Position numbers and translations under genes: made by a program. Shown one piece after another: positions 45,080 to 55,090 of a stretch of DNA of 64,000 nucleotides; position 1 is the stretch's first letter, and each line of letters opens with the position of its first letter. The notes beneath the pieces are model-generated. The model searched no databases. It was not told where the DNA came from and saw nothing but the letters and a program-made list of their open reading frames with translations. Origin of the DNA: Roridomyces roridus (lineage: Eukaryota > Basidiomycota > Agaricomycetes > Agaricales > Mycenaceae). The DNA lies in the NCBI GenBank assembly GCA_029378245.1, contig JARKIF010000013.1, positions 248,001-312,000 on the forward strand, written 5' to 3'.

Positions 45080-45447
45080 ACCTGTGTCATGCATTCGAGG
45101 TATTTTGAACCTGTGCCATTTTTTTCACCAGGACAGGAGGTTGTGTCATTTGGGGAAAACCGGGTTGTGTCGTTTCTGTGCCAAATGTAGGTTGTGTCAT
45201 TCTTGCACAACTGTTGCTGCAAAATTTGCAGTGACAGACTGGTTGTGTTGTTTCAATACAGTGGTTGTGGCAATTTTCATCTGGTTTTTAAGTTGTGTTG
45301 TAATTCATGTTGCATGAAGGAGGTTGTGCTTTTTATCATGCAAAATGCCTTAAGCTGAGTGTTTTACTTGCTGAAAACTGGGGGTTGCGTCGAAAAAGGG
45401 TTTTGCTACACTATACCTGCCATAGTTTTGCTACAGTATACCTGCCA
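45080..45447 (-). mobile_element. Two adjacent right termini of TGGCAGG-family elements with motif array
   Basis: About ten spaced copies of GGTTGTGTC(A/G)TTT-like motifs (45080-45400) lead into TTTTGCTACACTATACCTGCCA ending at 45422. A second terminus, TTTTGCTACAGTATACCTGCCA, follows immediately and ends at 45447; both are followed by TA. Orientation is opposite to the left terminus at 34851. The doubled end may come from one element inserting beside or into the end of another. Confidence 0.65.
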
Positions 45448-45477
45448 TACACACTCGGACTAACATGGCTGCCTGTA

Positions 45478-47617
45478 TGGCAGGTATACTGTAGCAAAAC
45501 CAGATGCAAATTTATCGAAAACAACACAACCTCAATTTAACAAAAGAACACAACCTGAATAAATGAAACAGGTCTGAACTCTGACACGAAAATGACACAG
45601 CTCAGCTCTGGAATGAACTTGTAAATCACAGTGCCTCAGACGGATCAGAATCCTCTGATATCAAAATTTGACCCGGTGGTTGACATGAACATTTTCCGCC
45701 GGCATAAGTACTAATGGATTGATGGAGGTAATCCAGGTAAAGGTTCAAGATAGTTTGGGAGGAGTGTTTGGGGAGTCGTATAATACCTCGTCACTTCGTC
45801 AGAAGCGCATCAGCGTCATTTGATTGCGCATCATCGTCACCAGGAGCTAAGGGGGTCGGCAGTCATTTTCATTCGACTAACCTCTGCAAGTTCGTCAGAA
45901 CGCCCGATCCGGTTAATCTGTCGATTCACACGTCGGCAAGCATTGCCAAACCATTCTTCCTTTCCTTCCCCCACCATCGTCTCGCTGCTCGTCCGCCCTT
46001 GAAGACGCCCGCGACGTTACGCACCATCCTTTTCGATGAATTCATTCCAGTGCGAAGGGACGAGAATGACACGGCCGTTGCCGCCGTCGGCGCCGAGAGC
46101 ATCGCCGGAGATGGTTTGAAGAATGATGTGGGAGACACGGTGAGTTTCACTCCCAGCGATGTCGGCGGCTGCGGGCTCGGGCTGGAGGATCTTCGCGAGA
46201 GGAGTTCAGCGGTCATGGAGCGCCCCGAGGGGAGCAGCTGGGACGGTGCGTGATGTCATGGCGCCGCTTGCCTCTTTTTTTTTTTGCTGACTGTCTTGTC
46301 GTCCAAGCACGACCTTCTTCCCCCGACATGTTCGTTCCGGGGCTCTGCACCGTCCTCGGCGCGGAGGACGATTTCCTCCCCGCCCTTTGCGCACCCGGTA
46401 AGACTCCACTCGGCCGCGAAATCAACAGACTCTGACCTTCTGCTTCTCAGATGGATCGTCCGGTGACAACGCGGAGGGTCCCGAAGGGAGCCGAAACCGG
46501 TCGGAGAGCCCGGGGAGACAGTGTCGTGTGCATAGTTTGAGGTCAGTCTTCAAGTCTGTCCGTCGTCCGTATACTGATTGATTCATAGAGGTTTGGAACA
46601 TTCATACTCACCCAACCCGGAACAAATCAGGGAATGGCACAGAGCTAGGGTGCTGGGAGGGTGCGGAGACTTTTTAGGGCATGATAAATAGAATAAAGTA
46701 CCTATTTTATGTTGGTTAAAAACTAGAGAATGAGTTCAACGACATATTTGATGCAAGTATTTACGAGCGCACGAGAGAGTTCGGCTCGTGAGGCCCGCAA
46801 TCCTCGTGCTGCATCATTGCAAGTCGCGCCCGCGGTGCGCTGAATTCAAACCTGGCGTGGTGTGGGCTCCGGCGGCGAGTACAGCTTCGACAGGAATACG
46901 CGGCAGGAAATTGGAATAACTAACCTCACGAAGTGCGTGAAGCAGACAGACGAGGGGGTGAGATTAAAAGAACTCATGGAAGACGGTCGCGAGGCAGCGG
47001 GACGGGAGAGGGATGACTCGATGGCCTGCGGGACAGTCGGCCACGGACGCGATGGATCATGGAATGACGAACTTACCCCGCGAGCCGACGAACTTGCAGA
47101 TTTCCGCGGCCGAAATTGAGTTCTGACGAGCTTGCGGTGCAAGCTCGTCGCACCTCACGAACTTGCACTTCTGACGAAGTGACGAAGTTGGTGGGGACTC
47201 ATGTTTGGGTGGTAAGATCTGAGGTCTGGTGAGATGAATACACCGACGCAGGTAGAAATGATAATCTGCAACTCAGGAGACCATGTAAATGTGTCTCTGC
47301 CGATCGTGCAACTGGTCAATGGCATGATCCTGTCATTGATGGGCAGTCAGCAGCCATCATTTGGCAAATAAAGGGGAAGGCTTCTAATTCAAGGCCAAGG
47401 GGCCTAAGTTGAGTGGTTGTACTATGGTTGTGCCGTTTTGAACATGATTTTTCACGGTTGTGTTGACCGTGTTGGTTCATTTTTAAGGTTGTGTCGTTTT
47501 GTGTCAACTCGGCCAAGCTCATGCTTGTTTTGTACGAAAATTACCCCAGTTGTGCCATTTTCCCTCGGAAAATCACCAGGTGTGTCGAAAAACAGTTTTG
47601 CTACACTATACCTGCCA
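45478..47617. mobile_element. Complete TGGCAGG-family element C, 2,140 bp, carrying a gene
   Basis: Left end TGGCAGGTATACTGTAGCAA at 45478 and right end, reverse-complemented, TGGCAGGTATAGTGTAGCAA from 47617; both are flanked by TA. Inside the left end lie AAAACAACACAACC, AAAGAACACAACC and AAATGACACAG motifs; inside the right end (about 47400-47600) lie GGTTGTGTTG, GGTTGTGTCGTTTT, GTTGTGCCATTTT and GTGTCGAAAA in the opposite orientation. Terminal symmetry plus subterminal arrays in inverted orientation define a DNA transposon whose transposase presumably binds the array motif, as in CACTA-like elements; that comparison is analogy. No transposase is encoded. A four-exon gene of unknown function occupies 45768-46691. 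The right end lies 53 bp from the stop codon of the G-alpha-like gene. Confidence 0.75.
45768..46691 (+). CDS. Unknown protein encoded inside transposable element C
   Basis: Four exons, 45768-46245, 46308-46397, 46451-46541 and 46589-46691, join through three canonical GT-AG introns (62, 53 and 47 nt) with every phase matching, giving up to 253 residues. Later exons read RPSSPDMFVPGLCTVLGAED, then DGSSGDNAEGPEGSRNRSES and HSYSPNPEQIREWHRARVLG, ending GDFLGHDK. No domain is recognised and it is not transposase-like. The proposed start is the first ATG of the open frame; the first 50 residues look weak, so the real start may lie downstream or in another exon. Consistent intron structure supports a real gene, perhaps a host gene captured by the element. 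Function is unknown. Confidence 0.45.
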
Positions 47618-47670
47618 TAAGTGTGCCAGTCGAGACTTGAGCGCACTGCTCGCTTGCTGCCTTTCCCGCA

Positions 47671-50543
47671 TTATGCTTCTGTAACGAACGAGGTGAGTAC
47701 TTTCCGTAAATGCAACCGATACGCATACTCTGCAATAATTCAGTCCAAGCACTACGGCAAGGCTCCACTTTGACATACCTACTGATTTCATGAACTGCCT
47801 CATCTCTTGGTTGTTTGTCGGACTTGCGACACTAATTATCATTGGACTCAGCAGATGCAGAATGGTCGACTATACGACAACGCACTGAAAGAATGTGTCT
47901 CTGTCTGGGATTCGTCCGGCTTTCGTGGCAAGCCGGTGAAATCGCCTTCCAAAGTATTTGCGGCCTGCAGCGGCATCTCTACGCGGACCGTTGAAATCCT
48001 GCATTGTCGTGCGAGTTAGGTACATGGTTCCAACGGCTGGATTCGATACTTCCCGGAAAGAAATCAATGATGTCGGAGGTCATCACTTGCTCTTCAAAGA
48101 GATCGTTCTTCGTGAAGCATAGAACCTGAGAACCCGCATATTAGCTGGTGGTTCCTGCGAGAAGCAGTACCTGCCATTGCTGTATTCGGCTTGAACCATT
48201 TTGAGTGACAAAGTGCGTCCCAAATAGCCATCGAATCTTGCATTTGATTCTAGTCCGTATCCTTCGGGTCAGGAAATTCTGGATCCTCGGCAGGTCAATT
48301 TACGCACGGCGTCTCTATCCTCGATGAGGCATCGGTTGTAACCAGTGAGGCCAACAGTCAAAATGATAATCGTAACATCGTCGAAGACGTGGATCCACTT
48401 CCTACGCTCAGACTTTGCACCCCCGACCTATTACAGGACAATGAGTAATGGCATCCGGATATGAGGAAATCGAAGGCACATCGAACACCGCTGTCTCCAT
48501 TCCATCCACTCGAAATGTAGTCTCGGTGATGCCAACGGTTCGGATACGCAGGTGCATTATATCATCCATAGTAGGAGCGTATAACTGCGAGGCTCTCAGC
48601 TCGTTGACCATCGCGGAAAAATAGGCTAGACTTTGGGTGATGATCAAGTTAGTCCTGTGTTGCCGAAAAAACAACTCATTGGATTACGCACTTCTCCGGA
48701 AACGCACACTCGCCCATTGCGTCCTGTACAGCTGCCCGAATCACTGGCACGTTCCATAGGGTGTGGAAGGCGTTAACGTAATCCATCTGGAAAGGCTCAT
48801 CCTCCCCGATATCATATAATTCTTCCATGAGCGCGGCCTCAAGACGGTGGGCAATCGGTACTTCGAGGCCCCTATCAATGAGTTCTTCCATGATGTAATG
48901 CATCCCCCTGGTCATATTGTCGAAGATGATTTGTCGCCAGTGTTCAATCTCTGAAGATGAAAACGGCAGGTTGTATATCATGCGCATCTGCTTGAGCAGC
49001 GTGCTTTTTCCGGATTCTCCGTTACCAAGGAGTAGCACCTGTACCGATATCCTGTCAGAATCACAGCCGAATGAGGGAGAATACTTGACCTTGGCTTTCA
49101 ATTCAGCGGTTGTGTCCGCCGGCGTGATTGCCTCTACCTCAGGTTCTGCCTGTTTAGGGATTCTATCGCGCCTTCTTCTCCACCATCGAAATTTCTTGGG
49201 TTCGGGAGTAGCAGGAATTGCTTCGCCATCGATGATGGCTTCGCTAACAATACATTATTTCCAACCCACCAAACAATTTAGGAGCGCACCTGGTTTCCTC
49301 TATGATACATTCCGGCACGGTTGCGACGAGCGCTCGAAAATCCGACGACATTGCGATATATGCAGCCTTGGGGAGGACATCTTCGCACCTCGGTCTGAGA
49401 GAGTTCAAAATATCGTGCTTAGAAGTGCAAGCTGATAGACTCACTGTCGAAGAAGCTGAAGAAGCGCATACAAGCTTGGATACCAGGTCTCATCGTTTGT
49501 CTGTGCTTTCTCCCCAGGGAGCCATGTCAGAATGCCGACCAGTAAGGCTTCACAGAATATGTCCACTCCCTCCGTGTCGCACTCCGGTTCTTCCGGCATT
49601 GATTCCCCGGGTTCGAGAGCATCCAAGTTGAGGTCTTTCAACAGTATGGTCGATCTTGCGAGTAACTTCTGGACAACTCCCCGGTAGACCGGCCCCGACT
49701 GACGCCAGAACGACGGGAGTTCAAGGATACCTCCGAGGTAACGAATAGCGAGGGGCTGAGAATATTTCGATGCACCTCTGCATATTGATTACAACAAATC
49801 ATCAACATGGGTGACGCGGAGAGGACTCACTCGCAGTCAGACGCAACAAGTAACCGTTCAATGATGCTGATTCCAGCGGACGGGACAAGGACGGAACCAA
49901 GTTCAGCCGGGGGAGCGCCTTCCACTAAGGAAGATAGATCCCTGTCGGCGAGGCATGCGGCTGCGAGGTTGCGAGCAAAGTTCCACCGGAGGTCTGAAAT
50001 AGCCTCATCTCGCTGCCAGGATTGAGCTAAATCATCCTCTCCGAGACCGACAGATTGTGGGTCGACACAGGGACACATAATGTGCCGGAGACCGATATAA
50101 CGAGTGGCCAGCTCCACCAGGCATTGGAATGCCTCCAGTTGGGTGCTGAGCGCTTCCGACCTGGCGATGATGGTTAGCCGACGATCTCCAGTCCATAGTG
50201 CTACTCACGGGGAGGCGTATTTCACCAACCGTGCACAATCCTTCTCCAGCTTCCGGGGTGTAGCGGAGGTCAATTGCGCCAGAGACTCCTCGCGCGCTTC
50301 CCCGTCGCCGAACGAAAGTCGAATGCGCTCAGCAACCGCAGCGGGACCAAGACCTAGGTTATGTGCCGCCCGATTAGCGTGTCGTTCAGCCACGTTCCCG
50401 AGCGAGGAATACAGCTCGTGTAGTGTCCTCCCGGGCCCCACGAAAGTGGAGTGGGGGGCGATGGTTCCGGGAGCGCGAGCGATGAGAGGGAGAGGATCCG
50501 GGGGAACGAGGGGGAGGGGCAGGGCGACTGTGGTGGAAGTCAT
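47671..50543 (-). CDS. G-protein alpha subunit-like fusion protein with long N-terminal region
   Basis: Thirteen exons from ATG 50543 to TAA 47671 (50543-50209, 50160-49831, 49777-49445, 49394-49290, 49243-49090, 49038-48692, 48654-48480, 48427-48308, 48249 to about 48175, 48125 to about 48054, 47998-47886, 47846-47779, 47729-47671) keep phase and give about 761 residues. Residues 1-419 are a helical region of unknown function (CARLVKYASP, CLVELATRYIGL, RNLAAACLADRDLSSLVEGA). The G-alpha part starts with VLLLGNGESGKSTLLKQMRM (P-loop, residues about 424-432), a helical domain, switch I LRIRTVGIT with the catalytic arginine, and switch II DVGGAKSERRKWIHVFDD. The family's catalytic glutamine is alanine here (about residue 597). 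The NKxD box is TKND and the TCAT box is SVAS. One intron needs a GC donor, and the one after exon 10 begins GG where GT is expected. The C-terminus is unlike canonical G-alpha. It may be a divergent signalling protein or an early pseudogene. Confidence 0.75.
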
Positions 50544-50640
50544 CGGATGGGTGAGTCTAGGACGGGAGAGAGAGAGCTGCTGTGAGTTGGCTGTGAGCGA
50601 AGGTGATTGTTGTCATACAGCTTTGGGCGTTAATCATTTA

Positions 50641-50894
50641 CAGCCGTTTTCAAAACTGTATACGGGTTTGATACAGTGCTCCACCTTTGTTTGTGTTGAC
50701 CTCTGTGTGCCGGTGAGTGTGCTTCGACTCCACTCGCCTGCCCGGAAAGGGAAATCCCGTCTAGCCACGGCACAGCTCTTGAATTGAGTTGTGGGGTTGA
50801 GTGGAGCAGAAGCTCGACTCTCCGTCAAACAAAGGTCATCAAAGACGAACGTGGAGCGAGGCTCCAAACCCGTATACAGTTTTGAAAACGGCTG
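50641..50894. mobile_element. TA-flanked MITE in the promoter of the G-alpha-like gene, 254 bp
   Basis: Perfect terminal inverted repeats of about 30 bp begin CAGCCGTTTTCAAAACTGTA at both ends, flanked by TA (50639-50640 and 50895-50896). The CAG-type end, TA duplication and small size fit a Tc1/mariner-derived MITE. It lies about 100 bp upstream of the start codon of the G-alpha-like gene. The 300 bp that follow (50897-51198) hold no gene. Confidence 0.85.
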
Positions 50895-51198
50895 TATTCT
50901 TGGTTTACTTCCGCAGCTGACGCCGTGGGTGCAAATACGACAGCCATTAGACAATCAATAATAGACAGACCCATGAATAGTTGGAGTTTTCGAGGCCACC
51001 ACCAGCCATACCTACGCCCGAGTGTGGACGACGGGGAACAAAAACGAATCCAGCAGAATATGAGGATGGGTCTCGAATCCCTGAGTGCAATCGGCGAACT
51101 GAGACTGTGAAGCGAGTGGTGAAAGAGAACAATCAACAAGGTTCATAAATTGAGGGATGATTACCTCAACCCAACTATTCCCTCATCTTGGCCCACTT

Positions 51199-52487
51199 CT
51201 ACTCCTTGCACGGCTCCTTGTGCTCCGGCCAATGCATCTTCTGGCATGTCCTCGAGCAATACCACACCAACTTGCACCCAGAGCACTTTTGCCACTGCCC
51301 AATCCGCTCCTCCTTCCTCCCGCACGAGGGCTCGCTGCACGTGCACAGGACAGCATCCTTAACCACGGGGTCGTTGCTGATCCAGTCCCATACGGCCGGT
51401 TTCGTCCAGAGATCCTGCGCGAGCCAAAGATGATCGCGAGTGTCCTCGACCCCATTGCTCGTACGCGTTGGGTGGATGTCCCCGTCGACTGAATGAATAT
51501 CAGCAATGTAGGTACGGTACAAAAGAAGAGTCACACCCCGCTCCTTGAATTTCCCAAGCACCTTGATCATTACCGCCGGATTGCTAGAGACGGCGATATG
51601 GAGGTACTGCCTCGCGAGCTCGGAGTTGCAATCGAGGGTAAACGCGGCGAGCGCCGCCGAGTGAACCATCTGCAGATTATTCCACTTACTGACTCTCTTG
51701 AGCACTGAGGGCGGCATCGGCGCGCGATCGACATCCAGATTCGCCGACGCAAAGTCGATACCGGCATGAGGAGGAACGCCGTCTGCCTCGATCCATGCAC
51801 GCAGAAAGTGCAGTGCATCTGCGGGGCTTCCGGCGTGTAGCAGAATTGGTCCCATCCACGAACGTCGCCCCATGTTGTCCGATTCGCACAGACGTAGCAT
51901 TTCTATGCTCGTTTCCCTGCCGTTGAGATGGGTGGATTTGATTGCATGGAACAGACGTGGGTCTTACGCAGCCTCTTTCCACTGCTTCGTTTTGAATCTT
52001 GATGTACGTCTGCGCCAGCGCTCCAAGTAGTCGCATATAGGGCCGGGTCCAGATGATCCCCCAAAAGTCTGGCGCGCCGTACGCCGATGTGAGCTCGAAA
52101 CAGTCAGGAGATACGACGCTTTGAACGTGTGCGCGAGCTGTCGATGGGCTGCGATTGAGCAAGGTGGGCCTCGATAAGCGATATATGTCACTCACCCAGG
52201 GGCTCCGACGCTCCGTCCTCTTCAGAAAGTCGATCCGGACTTCCGGAGGCAACTCATCGGAGAGGGCAACACAGTTATTAAGATTTTCGGGATCCTGGAC
52301 GGCCTTGACGAGGTACGGTATGGCTTCCTTTGTCTTGCCTCTTGCCATCGCGGAGCATATGAGCGGTGTGATTGTAGCTTTGGCCACGTTCAGGGGCGGA
52401 TTCTGAGCAAGGATGGAGTGTTCTTACTTGTACTGGGCCTCCTTTGTGCTCTTCAAAATTCTCCCAGAGAAGGCCCGGAGAAGACAT
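51199..52487 (-). CDS. MYND-type zinc-finger protein (splicing/frame irregular)
   Basis: Starts MSSPGLLWENFEEHKGGP at 52487 and ends KMHWPEHKEPCKE with TAG at 51201-51199. The C-terminus is a clear MYND finger: CSEPSCGRKEERIGQWQKCS, then GCKLVWYCSRTCQKMHWPEH with the expected Cys and His residues. The rest is the helical, tandem-repeat-like body found with such fingers in agaricomycetes (for example KEAIPYLVKAVQDPENLNNC and ARQYLHIAVSSNPAVMIKVL). MYND domains bind proline-rich peptides; targets here are unknown. Two junctions are irregular: the first intron would be only 25 nt (52427-52403), and the exon ending near 51970 joins the next (about 51920) one nucleotide out of phase. Either indels are present or the gene is decaying. 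It faces the next gene divergently with only 82 bp between starts. Confidence 0.65.
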
Positions 52488-52569
52488 TGTGGTGGTAAGA
52501 GGCCAGAGGCAAGTGGTTTCCAATCACGTGTGATGTGATGGCCGATGCTCTAGCTGAGTAAGCGGCTAT

Positions 52570-53733
52570 TTGATTATGCTTATTTGTCCGCTCTTGTCTT
52601 CTACTTTCATGTTGGGCAACCTCGCAAGCCATCTGCGAGCCACCCACGCATCGACACAATGCCGGGCAGTGCAGCGCGTCCGTCTGGGCTCTGATCAGTC
52701 TCGTCGGGTCACTACATCCGCCGAGAAGCAGAAACACATCGTCCCTCGGAAACGGCACATCTGCTCTACCCTGATTCTCGAGCAACTACTCCCATCCGAC
52801 TACATCGACATCTCTGACTATCACACTCCTTCTGTGTCATGGATCTCTAGCCCAGATACTGTGCTACTCCCTCGCTACCGCTGGGGGACTGGGGGCGCCG
52901 CCCGCTTCCCCGCCAACACGCGAGGCTTCTTCTACTACGGGCCCCGGCCGGGGCTCCCAACTATTGCCTCGAGCCTCCGCTTTCGCTGTACCCCTTCCTC
53001 TAATCCAGCGTCCTTCCAGGAGGGACACGACCTCCTCCTACCCAACGGCCTCCCATGGCAAATCATCACAGCGCAAATTGCCAACCCAGGCCCAACGTAC
53101 TTGCCCGTGCGCACCGAGCTCCTGCGCTCCGGCCTGCTTACGGAAAGCTCGCTCGCAGAGTGGTGGAAACGTTTCGGTCCAACGAAGCCGTCCGAGCAGT
53201 GGCACCTACCTATCAATTCGAACATCCTGTTCAGCCTGAATCAAATCTTTCCGGTGAACTTTCAATCGCACCCGCGGCTGCAGATCTTCACTACGGAGAT
53301 GCCGAGACCGTACATGCACAAAATGCAGTTGTTGTTTGCATGGCTTCAGTCAAGCTTGCGAATACGTCCTTTCTTCGGTACGCTCTATTTCTTGCCGCCG
53401 TCCAACAACATCTTACTGATACCTACAGGCACGGCGCACGCTCACTTTGAACTCTCTCCAACGGAACCGCACCTCCTACATCTGCGTATCGCGAAAATAA
53501 CCTCACCTGTGGGCCTCACGCCCGAGGCCCGCGCCATCGGGTTGGCGTGGGAGGACGAGGACGGGAACGTCGCGGGTGAACCCCGCGAGGGTGAGCTCTT
53601 CAGCGTGCTTCGCATTAAAGGCGTGCAGCGGATTGAGCCGTGGGCAATGGATCTGCGTAAGGAGAGTATGGCGGCGGAGGCGTTGAAGATGTTGGTTTTG
53701 GGATCGAAGGAGGGGGAGTTGCAGGCGAGATGA
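52570..53733 (+). CDS. Uncharacterised agaricomycete protein
   Basis: An open frame of 387 codons; the first ATG is at 52570 and another good one is at 52609 (MLGNLASHLRATHAS). Conserved-looking blocks are ILEQLLPSDYIDISDYHTPS, then RWGTGGAARFPANTRGFFYY, LLPNGLPWQIITAQIANPGP and, near the end, GTAHAHFELSPTEPHLLHLR and GLAWEDEDGNVAGEPREGEL. The short GFFYY/GP segment and low internal repeat content suggest a globular cytosolic protein. A 51-nt stretch at 53378-53428 has perfect intron signals (GTACGC...CTACAG) and can be removed without changing frame, joining RPFF to GTAHAHFE. No family is recognised. Divergent from the MYND gene with a shared promoter under 100 bp. Confidence 0.65.
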   Translation: MIMLICPLLSSTFMLGNLASHLRATHASTQCRAVQRVRLGSDQSRRVTTSAEKQKHIVPRKRHICSTLILEQLLPSDYIDISDYHTPSVSWISSPDTVLLPRYRWGTGGAARFPANTRGFFYYGPRPGLPTIASSLRFRCTPSSNPASFQEGHDLLLPNGLPWQIITAQIANPGPTYLPVRTELLRSGLLTESSLAEWWKRFGPTKPSEQWHLPINSNILFSLNQIFPVNFQSHPRLQIFTTEMPRPYMHKMQLLFAWLQSSLRIRPFFGTLYFLPPSNNILLIPTGTAHAHFELSPTEPHLLHLRIAKITSPVGLTPEARAIGLAWEDEDGNVAGEPREGELFSVLRIKGVQRIEPWAMDLRKESMAAEALKMLVLGSKEGELQAR

Positions 53734-54261
53734 TCAGCCGAAGAGCAGGTGTATTCGACGATCTACAAAAGCAACAAGGGACGAGCATTCACTGACAAAG
53801 AGTCCATGACTGTTTGCGGAAAGTGGTCCCAAATGTCCACCAGATTGGGATTGTTCATATCCCTGTTGAACCGGTTCCTCCGGATCTCATCTTCAGTGGG
53901 GCATCGTCCAAATGCAATCAAGATTCAGTAATCAATTCGACCTGGAGAATGAAACGAGAGCCTCAGCTCCGGATGAGCTCCCACGTCGGGGTACATAATA
54001 GACGAACCTTGGCGCGATCAATGTGAGCAGGCAGCTGTACTCTCTGTGTCTGTATACCCCAGGCACTCTGCGTATAAATAAAATAAGGTCGGGTCATCAA
54101 CTATACAACTTCAATCAACTCTAGATCTAAATAGGCTGGATAAGGAAAGCATTTCGAAAGCAAGCACCAGTTTCTACGTATAAATAAGTTCAAGGTTTTT
54201 GGAATCTATCTTCGGCCATCGTAGGAGCTCTCACTCCAATTGCTACATACGCAAAAAACGG
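53734..54261. other. Intergenic, no gene seen
   Basis: Convergent gap between the forward gene ending at 53733 and the reverse Zn2Cys6 gene ending at 54262. It is A/T-rich near 54070-54200, as expected for 3' regions. Confidence 0.5.
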
Positions 54262-54960
54262 TCAGTTGCGAGGCAGAAAATTGAACAGACTCGAGGACAC
54301 TGACTCGTATCCCTGGGAATCGTTCCCATCCCCTGCTCCATCGCGGTCATACTGGTACGGATATTGATGATGATGATGGTGAGCGCCCTCCCGTTCACTG
54401 GGCGCCGCCATCCTTAGATGCGCATGCATCTGCGCTGGATGGTCTCTGTTCCGCATGGGCGGCCTCCCGTATTCCAAATTCGGATGAGCATCTGCGCTCA
54501 GTGGAGGTAAAGGCTGCCCATGGTACCGCGGTCTTTGTCCAGGCGGAGGTGGCGCAGTATACGGCAACAGCTGGGGGTGTGCGGCTGGCTGATGCCGATT
54601 CGGATGTGGGTGATTCTGATTTGGGCGTGGGGGATTCGAGGGCCGGGGCTGAGGAGGTGCATTGGGAGGTAAAGCCAGCGAAGGCAAATGTTGCCCGTGA
54701 TACCGAGGTAGGTGCCCAGGTGGTGGAGGTCCGGTGTAAGGCAGCGGAGGCGGCGGCATGAGCTCCTGCTCCTGCATGGAGGGAGAGCCGAACTCGCACT
54801 CGAGATTTCGCTTGGCGCAACGCTCGCAGGGAGCTCCTGGCGCCGCCGGAATACACTAAAGCAAAGAGACGGGATCAGCTCGAGACGTTGAGATGCCTAG
54901 GACGAACGATTCACCTTCACTTTCCGATGCCGACAATTCGAACATGCTATATGACGCAGC
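54262..54960 (-). CDS. Small Zn(II)2Cys6 transcription factor-like protein, start codon not found
   Basis: Two exons: one ending at 54915 and 54855-54262 (TGA... stop at the left end). Across the intron the sequence reads ACSNCRHRKVK joined to CIPAAPGAPCERCAKRNLEC, a complete fungal binuclear zinc cluster (six cysteines, spacing 2-6-8-2-6). The remainder is a Pro/His/Gly-rich low-complexity region with two similar LPYTxPPPPGxxPRYHGQ repeats and a histidine run (HHHHH), ending SSSLFNFLPRN. There is no middle-homology regulatory domain. It should bind DNA in the nucleus, but targets are unknown. Upstream of the cluster the frame is open (QALFNPPFVPVKISKLRHIA) yet contains no ATG back to the TATA-like site at 55081-55090, so the start may be non-AUG, lost, or in an unseen exon. 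Confidence 0.7.
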
Positions 54961-55080
54961 TTGGAAATTTTGACGGGAACAAATGGTGGGTTGAACAAGG
55001 CTTGCAGTGGAGTGAGCCGTTGGTGACGCTGTTGCTTGAGTGGTTTGAGTAGTTGTATCGATGCTCTTGCTCTCCCTCCC

Positions 55081-55090
55081 TTATATACAG
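55081..55090 (-). promoter_or_regulatory. TATA-like element upstream of the Zn2Cys6 gene
   Basis: Reads CTGTATATAA on the reverse strand, about 120 bp before the zinc-cluster coding sequence and followed by a purine-rich leader. Confidence 0.45.
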
